Made by a program: the position numbers and the translations under genes
DNA from: a virus
DNA length: 32,404 nucleotides
Virus record (IMG/VR): IMGVR_UViG_3300033148_008487
Coordinates: 1 to 32,404 of that record
Direction: 5' to 3' (one strand)
Notes under the pieces: generated by a model
What the model was told of the DNA's origin: nothing
Database searches by the model: none
The model's input: the letters and a program-made list of their open reading frames with translations, nothing else
In this document: positions 1 to 8,189 of the stretch, in pieces
Layout: every line of letters starts with the position of its first letter
How positions within the stretch are numbered: position 1 is the stretch's first letter

Positions 1-1
1 G

Positions 2-30
2 TGTAACCTCTTACTATAAATGGCATAAAT
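2..30 (+). repeat. Left terminal inverted end with transposase site L1
   Basis: The sequence is TGTA, 12 non-conserved bases, then AAATGGCATAAAT at 18-30. The right end shows the same TGTA-N12-AAATGGCACAAAT arrangement on the opposite strand. This should be the site where the transposase nicks and joins the left end. The call rests on symmetry between the two ends, not on a known consensus for this phage. Confidence 0.8.
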
Positions 31-134
31 GTCCGAGGGGTGGGAATAGGCGGGAACCGGCGGGAAATCGTGGTTTTTGGGGGCAAGAAAAGGGTTTTTG
101 GGGTGCCCGGGCGCGTGAGTAATTAAACAGTGCT

Positions 135-147
135 AAATGGCACAAAA
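135..147 (+). repeat. Transposase end-binding site L2
   Basis: AAATGGCACAAAA, in the same orientation as L1, with its core 117 bp further in. The surrounding bases (CTAAATGGCACAAAAG) match L3 exactly. Mu-family transposases use three sites at the left end with uneven spacing, which fits L1, L2 and L3 here. Confidence 0.75.
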
Positions 148-175
148 GTGTCCACACGGGCACGCAGTGTGTTCT

Positions 176-188
176 AAATGGCACAAAA
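176..188 (+). repeat. Transposase end-binding site L3
   Basis: AAATGGCACAAAA again, 41 bp from L2 and in the same orientation. L2 and L3 share 16 identical bases (CTAAATGGCACAAAAG). The rest of 189-435 shows no gene that I can support, only a short local repetition of cggacatcgg near 275-305. Confidence 0.75.
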
Positions 189-438
189 GCTATCAATTGC
201 CAAAGTGTTTAAGAAGTGTTTAAAACCCCGCCAAACTGCCCATAGCTCGAAATCGATAGCGAGCAAAACGTCGCAATTTACGGACATCGGTCGCGGACAT
301 CGGACATGGGAAAAGACATTGGTTTTGCCTGAGGAATAAAAATTTTTCAATAAGACATACACTCCCCGCCCGATTTTCGACGAATTTTTCAAAGAACCGG
401 ATACTACATACCTACAACGAATTTTTTATTTAAGATAC

Positions 439-454
439 TGGCACGCTTTTTGCT
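439..454 (+). promoter_or_regulatory. Sigma-54 (RpoN) -24/-12 promoter
   Basis: TGGCACG, four bases, then TTGCT matches the sigma-54 consensus TGGCACG-N4-TTGCW at every conserved base, with the GG and GC pairs spaced canonically. It faces inward and would start transcription near 465, just ahead of a run of hairpins and opposite in direction to the late operon that ends at 662. I saw no second full match in the window. Its TGGCAC core also resembles the transposase site, so part of the match could be a degenerate end site, although the TTGC half is not part of that motif. Confidence 0.55.
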
Positions 455-464
455 TATGCCAATA

Positions 465-640
465 TTTATTTTTTACCACCGCTTCGGCAGCGGATAATTA
501 GCTATCACAAGTTCAGTCCGGTCGCGAGCCTTCGACCTCTTGTCGCGAGAGACCGAGTACTTAACTTTCACCTTTACCCTGGACAATCCTTTATATAATT
601 TCCGAATCTCGGGGCCTGTTTTTTGTCCAGGATAAAGTAT
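465..640 (+). ncRNA. Candidate structured untranslated RNA at the left end
   Basis: The stretch downstream of the sigma-54-like promoter has no plausible reading frame (the longest from the first ATG is 13 codons) but holds three hairpins in a row. They are CCGCT/AGCGG at 479-493, TCGCGA/TCGCGA plus CGG/CCG at 519-555, and a long stem at 572-637. No clear U-tract terminator follows, so the 3' end is a guess. It may be a regulatory RNA, an antisense RNA to the end of the late operon, or simply 3' structure of the leftward mRNA. The family is not recognised. Confidence 0.3.
572..637. repeat. 15-bp inverted repeat beyond the end of the late operon
   Basis: CTTTACCCTGGACAA at 572-586 pairs with TTGTCCAGGATAAAG at 623-637, with one mismatch and a 36-base loop. 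A further ACTTAA/TTAAGT pairing lies outside it. It sits about 25 bp beyond the stop of the last leftward gene, so it could stabilise that mRNA's 3' end, form part of the candidate RNA, or act as a DNA site. There is no T-run on the leftward strand to call it an intrinsic terminator. Confidence 0.5.
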
Positions 641-661
641 TAAGTTTTAAAAGAGCGTTTA

Positions 662-1135
662 TTATGCCGCGTTCAAGACAAGCACATCGGTTGTCTTGTT
701 GTAACTGTTTTTGCTAAGCCTAGTCGGTTCCGGCGGTGCGATGTGCACGTGCACGGTTACTTCCTCAGGCGTGCCGGTGTGAGCATTGCCGAGCGAATCG
801 TAGGCCTTGAAGCCAAAGTTCCATGCACCGCAGGCGGCTACCTGGTGTCCGGCCTCGATAACAGCAGAGCCATATCCAAAAGGGAACAACCCAAAGGGCA
901 TCTCGCCGAAGCCGGCGGTCCCCATAGGATGAGGCTCACCGAATCGGAACTGACCGAATGGAGCGTAGCCAAATCCATAGCAGCCGGCACCGCCGGGGAA
1001 CAACTCAAATATCTGATTGTTTAAGGGGCTGTCCCAGTCAATACTGCCGACCCCGTTGTTGGAATGTAACTGCATATAATCACCCGGCTCGTAACCGAGA
1101 GGCACAATAAACTGGATTGCAATTACCGCACTCAT
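662..1135 (-). CDS. Gly/Phe-rich tail-tip protein, last gene of the late operon
   Basis: This 157-residue protein of unknown family is the last gene of the late operon. Its middle is very rich in Gly, Phe and Pro, with repeated FG-containing units (about residues 52-90: GFGYAPFG, FRFGEP, GFGEMPFG, LFPFGYG). The C-terminal part looks like a small beta domain. The start overlaps the stop of the upstream tail gene (ATGA) with a GAGGTG ribosome site 8 bases ahead, so the two are translationally coupled. Position after the hub-like protein suggests a tail-tip or receptor-contact role, but no domain was recognised. FG-rich turns of this kind are seen in some phage tip proteins and could contact a receptor; this is inference only. 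Confidence 0.7.
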   Translation of the reverse strand: MSAVIAIQFIVPLGYEPGDYMQLHSNNGVGSIDWDSPLNNQIFELFPGGAGCYGFGYAPFGQFRFGEPHPMGTAGFGEMPFGLFPFGYGSAVIEAGHQVAACGAWNFGFKAYDSLGNAHTGTPEEVTVHVHIAPPEPTRLSKNSYNKTTDVLVLNAA

Positions 1136-3285
1136 AAGCCAGTCACCTCGGTAAATCTTAGATCTCGCGTAATCAATTTGGTCATTTGTTTGTCAGGCAA
1201 ATATATAATCTGAATAATTTCCGGACGAGTATTACCTGCGCCCAGGTTGAAGGTGAGGTTGTAATCACGCCCTGCAATTTTTTCAATACAATCCCCGATC
1301 GCGAAATCGGGCTGGCCGGCCCCATCACCGAGCCACAATCTATCGAGCGTGAACTGACCGCTAACGCTCATGCCCTGATTGGCTTCACGAACCGCCTGCA
1401 GATGTTTGTCGAAGGCATCAGTATCATCCGCTTCCACCGCTGTCAAAGAACCATTAAATTCACTCGATGGGGTTCGTTTATTTAAATAATAATCGCCGGA
1501 AAAATCATAAATAGCGGCATGATGGAAAGGACTTCCGGATGCCGCCGCCGGCTGAATCTCTTTTTGCAGCCGCTGGTCGAGCTGCACGCTGGCGGTAACC
1601 CGGACTCGCGTTTTCCAATCGCCGTCCTTAAAGGAGCGGTCATTAAGCTTATCGTTGCACAAACTTGCAAAATAATTAAGCTGCACGCCATCCAGCGTGC
1701 CGCCGGAGATAGTGCCTTCGGCCTCATCAACCATTTCTGCAAGGTTGGCTTCGTCGATATATATGCCGCATTCGTTTTTTAAACAGCTTATTGCAGCGGG
1801 AATTACCTGCCAGGTATCACCCTCGTCAAAACTGAATTCGAGTTTGATACCGACCGAATTTAAACCATCTTTATCAACGGTTAGACAGGGCAGTAACCGG
1901 CGATTAAACGGTGCGTAAAGACGCCTGCCATCCTGGGCCAGGATGTATTCGGCGGGGACGATTGTTGTAAAATCAAAAGGCACACCCCTATCGTACGTAT
2001 CACTCACACTATATTTGCCGGTCTCGTTCAATGTCCATTTACGCCCCACATCGCGGCGAAATTCCGCGCCGCGAGGATGATAGTATTTATAATAAGTGTG
2101 ATCGTTCGGCGAAGTCAGGTCCTGCAAATCCGCTTCCGTGAAAAACAGGTTTGCGTTATTATCCGAAGTATCTGGTTCAAGCTGTGAATCCAGCCAGGCG
2201 GGAACAAGCTCGGCGGTAAATTCGAACCGGTGCGGAGCGCCGAGACCGAATGGATTGTTCACAAGAGTTGTAATATCTTCGGCCAGTTGCATAGCCCACA
2301 GCATCTTGTTGCCGGCGTTGACGGCCTCTTTAATGTTTTCGCCGGCTGCAGGGGCGTACAATTGGTGAAGGATGGTAGGCTGTTCGCTGGTTCTGGTATA
2401 AGCCGAGGCACCGCCGATCTTGTAAAAGACAAAATCAATCCCGTCCAACGAATAATCAAGCCGGAAATGCCAGCCCAAATTACGGCAAATTAAATCCAGG
2501 GCATCTATGATGTTAAGGCCTTCGATGACAATGTGCTTTAATACTACATCCCAGTTTTCATGGCCCAAACCGTTTAATTCATTCGGATCAGGGATTGGTA
2601 CGTAATCATAGGCCTTGTTAAATAACGGGCTTAAAATGTAACGGACCATGTCGCGAGCGGACCACAATGATGCGTTGTATGGGTCGGCAAAGATTGGAGC
2701 CTGGCAAAGTGTTTGGCCGGAATCGCTTTTTACCGTCAAAAGAGCTGGGTCGCGATTAGGTTTGCCGCCGGCGTTGAAGATAGCCCGTTGCCCGGATAAA
2801 AACGTATATTCGCCTTCAATCGGCTGCTGTTCTGGTAAACCATAACTGAGGTAGTCATCGGGGCCGCGAGCAATTTGACCATAAAGCGGGCTGGTTATTT
2901 TTAATACCCACCGGGCATCCATGCAAACAAAAGCAAGACGTTCATGCGCCTGCGTTTTATCGCTGCCTCCGCAAAAATCGGAAAGATAACTTGTTATAAA
3001 TCCTGAAAAAACAACGGACGAACTGATCTGCTGCTGCTCGTTTGAGCGTATGCGAATCATGTCGCCCCATTTCACATCGAAAGATTCGTTCCATCGGCGC
3101 ATCGGGAACCATATAGTTGCTACCGACGGCCTGGCTCCGCCGCGAATTTCTATTCGATCGACCTTGGCCGCCATCACAGGGTTCCATACGCTTTCATACA
3201 CCGGCGGTGAGCCATTGTACCGTCTCACCTCAATGACCAGGTTCTGAGCAGTCCTGTCCAGACGTTTGGAATCTTCAACTGTCAT
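1132..3285 (-). CDS. Putative tail hub / tail-associated protein
   Basis: This 717-residue protein follows the tape measure gene and one small gene, the usual place for the tail hub or Tal-like protein of siphoviruses. Its N-terminal third (about 15-130) has beta-rich segments like the first domain of baseplate hub proteins, including a stretch of the type WGDMIRIRS and a following SGFITSY, resembling the oligonucleotide-binding-like entry of gp27/gpD folds. The middle and C-terminus are unrecognised, with no obvious peptidase or lysozyme motif. The ATG lies 2 bases after the previous stop; the ribosome site is weak (GAGTTGACG), suggesting coupling. Function rests on gene order and length, not on a confirmed domain. 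Confidence 0.65.
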   Translation of the reverse strand: MTVEDSKRLDRTAQNLVIEVRRYNGSPPVYESVWNPVMAAKVDRIEIRGGARPSVATIWFPMRRWNESFDVKWGDMIRIRSNEQQQISSSVVFSGFITSYLSDFCGGSDKTQAHERLAFVCMDARWVLKITSPLYGQIARGPDDYLSYGLPEQQPIEGEYTFLSGQRAIFNAGGKPNRDPALLTVKSDSGQTLCQAPIFADPYNASLWSARDMVRYILSPLFNKAYDYVPIPDPNELNGLGHENWDVVLKHIVIEGLNIIDALDLICRNLGWHFRLDYSLDGIDFVFYKIGGASAYTRTSEQPTILHQLYAPAAGENIKEAVNAGNKMLWAMQLAEDITTLVNNPFGLGAPHRFEFTAELVPAWLDSQLEPDTSDNNANLFFTEADLQDLTSPNDHTYYKYYHPRGAEFRRDVGRKWTLNETGKYSVSDTYDRGVPFDFTTIVPAEYILAQDGRRLYAPFNRRLLPCLTVDKDGLNSVGIKLEFSFDEGDTWQVIPAAISCLKNECGIYIDEANLAEMVDEAEGTISGGTLDGVQLNYFASLCNDKLNDRSFKDGDWKTRVRVTASVQLDQRLQKEIQPAAASGSPFHHAAIYDFSGDYYLNKRTPSSEFNGSLTAVEADDTDAFDKHLQAVREANQGMSVSGQFTLDRLWLGDGAGQPDFAIGDCIEKIAGRDYNLTFNLGAGNTRPEIIQIIYLPDKQMTKLITRDLRFTEVTGL

Positions 3286-3287
3286 AT

Positions 3288-3686
3288 TTACGTCAACTCG
3301 TTTAAACAGGCAACAAATTTACAGGTTACATAACCATCGCTGGTCCAGTAAAAAACCTTCCCGTTGTTGTCAGGTACAAGCTGGAATTTATCGAATACCA
3401 CATCGGTGTAAGTTTCCCCGGCGAAACTGTAATCAGCCTCCGGCTCCTGTTGGTAGGCTTCAATAGCATCGATTGTCGCTTGAAGATTAGCCCGGGCGTT
3501 ATAGTAATTGCTGCCGGTATCCGCGAGCATGCCGGTAATGACAATCTGACGACCGCGAGTGCCCATAAACATGCCGACCACGCCGTCGGCACCGGGGAAG
3601 GCCGCGTATTGTCTTTGCCCCTGGCGAGGCTGGGCGTAAACCTTGATTTCAGTGCCGAATATATTTGTCAAAGGCGTTGCTGCCAT
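3288..3686 (-). CDS. Small tail protein (distal tail candidate)
   Basis: This 132-residue, soluble, beta-rich protein lies between the tape measure and the hub-like gene. That slot normally holds a distal tail or tail-to-hub adaptor protein. Recurrent features are an early IFGTEIKVY strand, RGRQIVITGM, and a C-terminal WTSDGYVTCKF strand; none is a diagnostic motif. An AGGAC-type ribosome site precedes the ATG, and the gap to the tape measure stop is only 4 bases. The role is assigned by synteny alone. Confidence 0.6.
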   Translation of the reverse strand: MAATPLTNIFGTEIKVYAQPRQGQRQYAAFPGADGVVGMFMGTRGRQIVITGMLADTGSNYYNARANLQATIDAIEAYQQEPEADYSFAGETYTDVVFDKFQLVPDNNGKVFYWTSDGYVTCKFVACLNELT

Positions 3687-3690
3687 TTAA

Positions 3691-5130
3691 TCAGTCCTGA
3701 CTAAATCTCGGTCCGCGTTCGTCGCTGCCGATTCGAGGGTAATAGTTAGTGCTTTGATCGTTTATGATTATAGGCGGGCTTTCAGGGCGGATATTTCCCC
3801 ACGCAAAAGGCGTAGTCCATCCAGCCAGATCCCCCGAACTAAGACCGAAGCCAGCCTTTATTTGTTCGAACTTTTTTTGTGTTTGAATTACCGCTTCAGG
3901 CACCCCTTTTAGCCGCATCGCTTTTTCATAAGCTTTAAGATAAACATTCCATCGCATCGCCCCGATGTCGCCGCCTTTGATATTCGCCAGTTCAACATCG
4001 AGCAGGCGGGTCTGTTCTTCAAGCCTGGCCCGTTCATCAGTCCCCATCAGATCGGCGATCATGTCCTGTGTGATATCAAACTGGCCGGTATCGGCTCCGA
4101 CAACATTGCCAACCGTCTGCATCATCGCAGCCGGATTTTGTAGGATGGATAAAAGAACGGGTGCTCCTTCACGCCCGGCTATTAGTTCAGCATGGCCCAA
4201 CGAAAATTTTCCCGATTGAAACCGCTGTGAGAGGCGAGCGATTTTTTCAAAAAAATCCATCCCCTTATTTATTCCGAACCTTTTCAACAATCTTTGCCCC
4301 TCAGGTGAGCCGCGACCCTGCAGACCCATAAACGTAGAACGCATCCCAGTTGTTGCGATTGATGCATCAGCCAATTGCGTTGTAACGTACGACCAAAGCC
4401 CTGCAGTTTCGGCACCCGATAGGCCGCCGCTCATTCCGATGGGTAAAAATTGAGGCATATAACTTGCGACATCGGCGGCGGTACCACCGGCCTCGGTGAT
4501 TGTTTGGTTTAATACATTCTGGACTCTATTGGCGTCCTGCACGCCGGTTCTTTTTGCGTACAAACTAAACATATCAATAAGGGTGCCGAGTGGCGTTGAT
4601 GGTGTGGTTCTGCCAAGCTCGAGCGCTTCGCGCAGAATGGAACTTTGTTGTTGTTCGCTCAAGCCGGCACCTTTGCTTCGCAGGGAATACCATGCACCGG
4701 CGACTTCCTGAAACGGGCGTCGCCCAAATTCCGCCAACGTCGCAACTTCTTTTTGCAGCTCAGGCCGCTCGCGAAAAAACCCGCCCAAAAATTGCAGTTC
4801 AACTAATGATTTCTGCTGCTCAGCGGCTATTCTGGCGTGTTCCTGCATAGCTTCTATTTGTGAGCGGATGGCACTGGTTACAAGTCGAATAGCGGTTGCG
4901 ATACTGGCTAGCTTGACCACCCACGAGGTGAGCGAACCGGCGAATTTACCAAACGCACCTTTTGCCGAATCGGTTGAGTTGCGAAGCTTATCAACTTCTT
5001 TAGCCCCTTTTCGGCTACTATCTTTTACCGTCTGGCCGACATTCTTTGACGACTGACCAACACTGTCGAGATCGCGTTTGGCCTTACCGGCTCCCGGAGT
5101 CTTTATATGTATGTTAATATTTTTTGACAT
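3691..5130 (-). CDS. Tape measure protein (short)
   Basis: The tape measure sets tail length and is ejected with the DNA. This 479-residue protein starts with a charged, Ser/Lys/Gly-rich helical region (1-60), a hydrophobic helix near 64-88 (SWVVKLASIATAIRLV), and then a Gln/Glu-rich helix. A block resembling phage TP901/lambda-type tape measures follows at about 215-275 (ITEAGGTAADVASYMPQF, then SGGLSGAETAGLW and IATTGMRS). At the usual 0.15 nm per residue it predicts a tail of roughly 70 nm, short for a siphovirus. It directly follows the tail tube gene by 9 bases, leaving no room for the frameshifted chaperone pair usually found there. The ribosome site is weak. Confidence 0.8.
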   Translation of the reverse strand: MSKNINIHIKTPGAGKAKRDLDSVGQSSKNVGQTVKDSSRKGAKEVDKLRNSTDSAKGAFGKFAGSLTSWVVKLASIATAIRLVTSAIRSQIEAMQEHARIAAEQQKSLVELQFLGGFFRERPELQKEVATLAEFGRRPFQEVAGAWYSLRSKGAGLSEQQQSSILREALELGRTTPSTPLGTLIDMFSLYAKRTGVQDANRVQNVLNQTITEAGGTAADVASYMPQFLPIGMSGGLSGAETAGLWSYVTTQLADASIATTGMRSTFMGLQGRGSPEGQRLLKRFGINKGMDFFEKIARLSQRFQSGKFSLGHAELIAGREGAPVLLSILQNPAAMMQTVGNVVGADTGQFDITQDMIADLMGTDERARLEEQTRLLDVELANIKGGDIGAMRWNVYLKAYEKAMRLKGVPEAVIQTQKKFEQIKAGFGLSSGDLAGWTTPFAWGNIRPESPPIIINDQSTNYYPRIGSDERGPRFSQD

Positions 5131-5139
5131 TTTACGTTA

Positions 5140-6039
5140 TCAGGCGATTGAGATTATTTTGTTATCGCCGGCCAAAGTCAGTTGCGTACTGATATCATTG
5201 GCAACATTAAAGGCTGCGGTATAGCCGGTAAACGGTGAACCGGCTGCAGAGTCGCTGCCGACATTGCTGAAGTCCACGCCGGCTATTGTTATTGTCTTAT
5301 TGGCACCGCCGGCGGACTGTTTGACCGCAATTACAAGGCTGGCCTTCGCAGCGGTAATCAATTGCTGACATTTGAGCTTGGCGGTTGTTATTTCCGCATC
5401 CTGAAAACTTATCGACCCACCCGCTGTCAGGCCGTCGAGCCGGGCATCGACGCAGGTATAGCCGACATCGGCATCGTTACATTCCTTAACGAGCGGCAGG
5501 GCCAGGCTGAAGTCAAATGCCGTCAAGTGGTAAATGCTGACTTCGCCGTGTGCGCAGGTTACTATTCGCCATCCGCCGCGAGCAGCGGATACGTTGGATG
5601 GTGCCGACTGATCATCAAGCGGGGTCCACATATCGGCAATGCCTTTTGTCTCATCAGCGGCACGGCACTCGAAGTCAAGGCTGACCGTCGCGTAACCGCC
5701 TTTGTTGAAATTCAAATTTGCGCGATGGATGATCGGGTTAGTAATAGTGTGTTTGACATAGCCGGTTTCCTCGGCAACGCCGGACTTTCGTTCGTAAAAT
5801 ACGTACGTGCCGACCGTGCCGGTCAAAAGATTGACCGCCTCTATCCAGTCCTGGGTTACGATAGTGCCGCGAACGAACTGAATCTCTTTGTCCTGTAAAG
5901 CTACCTGCAGGCCATCAGGTGCCGAGCGGACTGTATTGTCGTAACCTGCCTGAATAGCGGCGCTCATGGCCCCGCCGGCATCGACGCCGTTGATTACAAA
6001 TGCCTGCGGAATTCCTACTCGATTATTTACCGTAGCCAT
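5140..6039 (-). CDS. Major tail (tube) protein
   Basis: This 299-residue protein directly upstream of the tape measure is the best candidate for the tail tube subunit. It opens with a short loop and INGVDAGG-type strand, continues as a beta-rich domain with paired acidic and aromatic segments, and contains a segment near 105-125 (HRANLNFNKGGYATVSLDF) like the strands of tube subunits. The C-terminal third is Ala/Ser/Thr/Gly-rich and may be an added surface domain. AGGAG lies 7 bases before the ATG, one of the better ribosome sites of the operon, as expected for an abundant protein. No tail sheath gene is present, supporting a non-contractile tail. Confidence 0.7.
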   Translation of the reverse strand: MATVNNRVGIPQAFVINGVDAGGAMSAAIQAGYDNTVRSAPDGLQVALQDKEIQFVRGTIVTQDWIEAVNLLTGTVGTYVFYERKSGVAEETGYVKHTITNPIIHRANLNFNKGGYATVSLDFECRAADETKGIADMWTPLDDQSAPSNVSAARGGWRIVTCAHGEVSIYHLTAFDFSLALPLVKECNDADVGYTCVDARLDGLTAGGSISFQDAEITTAKLKCQQLITAAKASLVIAVKQSAGGANKTITIAGVDFSNVGSDSAAGSPFTGYTAAFNVANDISTQLTLAGDNKIISIA

Positions 6040-6049
6040 AACAAAACTC

Positions 6050-6526
6050 CTAATTAGGTGTCAATTGACTTGTCTCAAAATTTATTTGTATTGCATGCCG
6101 CCTGGGGCCGTCAAATACCTCGACCTCGCCGGTATAATAAAACTCATCGCACGTAAGCCCGCCGCCAGGATGTTTGCGGTCGAACGCGGCGATAACCAGA
6201 TCGCGAATCTTGCTCGTACCGAGATTGTTCGCATCGCCAAACCTGGCAACTCCATCTTCTTTGTGCTCCGCTCCTATGAGAACAGCAAACTCCAATACCT
6301 GCCTTAAATCATAACCGCCTTCGCGAGCGGCATCGGCCCCGGAATAACTAACAAACGCAAACGGTTCGTATCTTGCAAATGCCTCGATACCGGCGTTGGT
6401 AGCTGCTATCTGATGCCTCCAGATATCAGCGGTCTTGAAGACAATTTCGTCGCCGTTTGTCAGAGCGGCGAGTGTGTCGGCCATCCACTGCTCTACTTGC
6501 GCAACTAAGCCGCCATCGTTTGCCAT
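6050..6526 (-). CDS. Tail terminator / Mu gp37-like (DUF1834-type) protein
   Basis: This 158-residue protein starts with a helix and alternates beta strands and helices. It ends in an EVFDGPRRHAIQINFE segment, like the closing strand of tail-terminator or DUF1834 proteins that follow the connector genes in Mu-like phages. GGAG lies 8 bases before the ATG. The gene lies between the HK97-gp10-like and tail tube genes, the position of the tail terminator that caps the tube and joins it to the head. Family assignment is moderate; the position is strong. Confidence 0.65.
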   Translation of the reverse strand: MANDGGLVAQVEQWMADTLAALTNGDEIVFKTADIWRHQIAATNAGIEAFARYEPFAFVSYSGADAAREGGYDLRQVLEFAVLIGAEHKEDGVARFGDANNLGTSKIRDLVIAAFDRKHPGGGLTCDEFYYTGEVEVFDGPRRHAIQINFETSQLTPN

Positions 6527-7123
6527 TTACGCAGCTCCCGTTCTTCTTGCAATTTCAGTTTCCATCTCGCCGGTTATGTTGTCGAGACTGTTATTCACAC
6601 CGTCGTAAAGGGCGCCTGATCCCTGAACGAAAACACTTTTCTTCAGCACGAATAACGCCCTGAACTTGCCTTTTTTCCCGCGTTTATAACCGAATAAAAG
6701 ATTACCTGTTTTGCTGCGGATAAAAAATCCCTTCGGCACCTGTCGCGGCGATGAGAATCTTGCAACGCCGGCACCGGTTAGGTTCTCACCGATAGGAATA
6801 GTTAGAAACTTTGCGCGTTTGGGAGTGATTGTTTTGGACTCATCGCCCAATAGCCATGCGTACTTTGCAACGCTGCTGTTCGGTCGCACGCCGACAACGC
6901 CTTCAAAATCACCCGCCATCCAGCCGTCAACCGCCCTGGCCAAACGGCCCGTCCTTCTTTTAAGCGACTGGCCTGTCAGGTAATTTTTCACCACATTACC
7001 GGCGGCCAGTTTGACACCGGTCCTCAGGCCGGCACTAGCCCCTGCCAGGACCGCCCTGCCTGCGCCGCCAAGTTCGCGGATGGTGGTTTCAAAATTCCTG
7101 CCTAGTTCGAGTTGAATCATCAC
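6527..7123 (-). CDS. HK97 gp10-like head-tail / minor tail protein
   Basis: The 198-residue product carries the features of HK97 gp10-type tail completion proteins: an N-terminal helical segment, then GQSLKRRTGRLARAV near 51-65 (residues that typically bind in such proteins), and a strand block GVVGVRPNS leading to VAKYAWLLG. The middle part (about 95-150) is an extra basic beta insertion. The start is either GTG at 7123 or ATG at 7120; an AAAAGG site 8 bases ahead of the GTG favours the GTG. It lies between the head-tail connector and the tail terminator, as in many siphoviruses. Confidence 0.7.
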   Translation of the reverse strand: MMIQLELGRNFETTIRELGGAGRAVLAGASAGLRTGVKLAAGNVVKNYLTGQSLKRRTGRLARAVDGWMAGDFEGVVGVRPNSSVAKYAWLLGDESKTITPKRAKFLTIPIGENLTGAGVARFSSPRQVPKGFFIRSKTGNLLFGYKRGKKGKFRALFVLKKSVFVQGSGALYDGVNNSLDNITGEMETEIARRTGAA

Positions 7124-7125
7124 AG

Positions 7126-8073
7126 TTAATACCTTTTATAATTTTGCAGAATATCTTTAACCATTGGCAGCAAGTTAATTGGGTTGAACTTGCTGATACT
7201 GCCGCCCTGGAAACCCACACCGGCCAGGCCGATGTCATCTTTTCGTTTAAAGAAGAAACTTGCCTGCTCGATAGCCGCCTCGCGCAGGTCCGCCGGCATT
7301 GCAGTTTCACCATCGCCGGGACTCTGGCCCGCTGCGCAATATCCGCCGCGATAAACAACCTTGATCGAATCGGGCGTGTCGAACCACGATAAATTGTAAG
7401 TGCGATATAAAATTCCGTTCCTGCCGGCGTTGACCAGGCGATAATCGGTATCAGCGACGAGGGCATCTGTGTTGTCGAAATCGTAAGTTACTGATTGCGT
7501 AACCGATGTTATTGTGATAATTGGATAGCGTTTAAGCTGCAGGTAGCTGCCCTGGCCTGTGTAATATTCAGTAACATCGGCGGATGTCTGCAGCAGTGTT
7601 CGCCTGGTATATTGATTGAATATTGCCTCAAGGCCGGTAATGATTCTGTTGATAACCGAATCGTGATCGGTATTGCTCAGGCCGAGCCTGTCTTTTACAT
7701 CGGCAAGTGCGCATATTCTTGCTGTTGACGAATCAGCTAACAGTATTGCGGTTGCCGTAGTGTCTTCTATCGCCGCACATTTGGCTCGTATTCGCACAAA
7801 CGCTGCGGTCTCTGTGAACGTACCCTGCTTCGCATTGCCGCTTGTAATCGGCACAGCAGGGGTACCATCATGCTGGTCGAGACTGGATGTTGCACCGCCG
7901 TCGCTGCTCGTATCTATCTGAACATCGGTAATATCGTTGGCACTTCCACCGCCGGCGTTTCCGATGATAATAGTAAAGCCGGCAACCGCCTCGATGTTCG
8001 TCCAGTCTATCAGCGTCGTCAAATCCTCATCGACGGCAACTGCCGCACTTGTTTTTGCTACGAGTTCCGGCAT
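7126..8073 (-). CDS. Head-tail connector (HK97 gp6-like) with extra N-terminal beta domain
   Basis: This 315-residue protein has two parts. Residues from about 118 on fit the gp6-like connector: ICALADVKDRLGLSNTDHD begins the helix pair, followed by NRIITGLEAIFNQYTRR. A YYTGQG...LQLKRYPI strand pair and a terminal helical segment (MPADLREAAIEQASFFFKRK) complete the fold. The first 115 residues look like an independent Ser/Thr/Asp-rich beta domain not seen in standard gp6 proteins, possibly a surface or decoration domain. GAGG lies 7 bases before the ATG. Expected to join portal and tail completion proteins. Confidence 0.75.
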   Translation of the reverse strand: MPELVAKTSAAVAVDEDLTTLIDWTNIEAVAGFTIIIGNAGGGSANDITDVQIDTSSDGGATSSLDQHDGTPAVPITSGNAKQGTFTETAAFVRIRAKCAAIEDTTATAILLADSSTARICALADVKDRLGLSNTDHDSVINRIITGLEAIFNQYTRRTLLQTSADVTEYYTGQGSYLQLKRYPIITITSVTQSVTYDFDNTDALVADTDYRLVNAGRNGILYRTYNLSWFDTPDSIKVVYRGGYCAAGQSPGDGETAMPADLREAAIEQASFFFKRKDDIGLAGVGFQGGSISKFNPINLLPMVKDILQNYKRY

Positions 8074-8092
8074 TTTAAGGCCTCATCGAACA

Positions 8093-8151
8093 GCTTTTAA
8101 TCACTGGTTAAAAGCCTTTTGTTTTGTATTTACCGCCCGCTTTTTCGGGCG
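8093..8151 (-). other. Two stem-loops upstream of the connector gene
   Basis: Perfect stems GCTTTTAA/TTAAAAGC (8093-8100 with 8108-8115, 7-base loop) and CGCCCG/CGGGCG (8134-8139 with 8146-8151, 6-base loop) lie between two minus-strand genes. Neither is followed by a clear T-run on the leftward strand, so they look like mRNA processing, stabilising or pausing structures and not classical terminators. Confidence 0.4.
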
Positions 8152-8189
8152 TAAACTGTTTATCATTCGGCGAATGGTCGATTGCCTTT

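Noticed and set aside
14-392. Minus-strand frames of 60 and 72 codons in the left-end non-coding region
   Set aside because: They overlap the transposase sites, have no ribosome site or similarity, and end in sequence with no coding bias.
436-470. A fourth transposase site (TGGCAC core) at the left end
   Set aside because: Only the TGGCAC core matches; the flanking A-rich parts of the site are missing. The element fits the sigma-54 promoter better.
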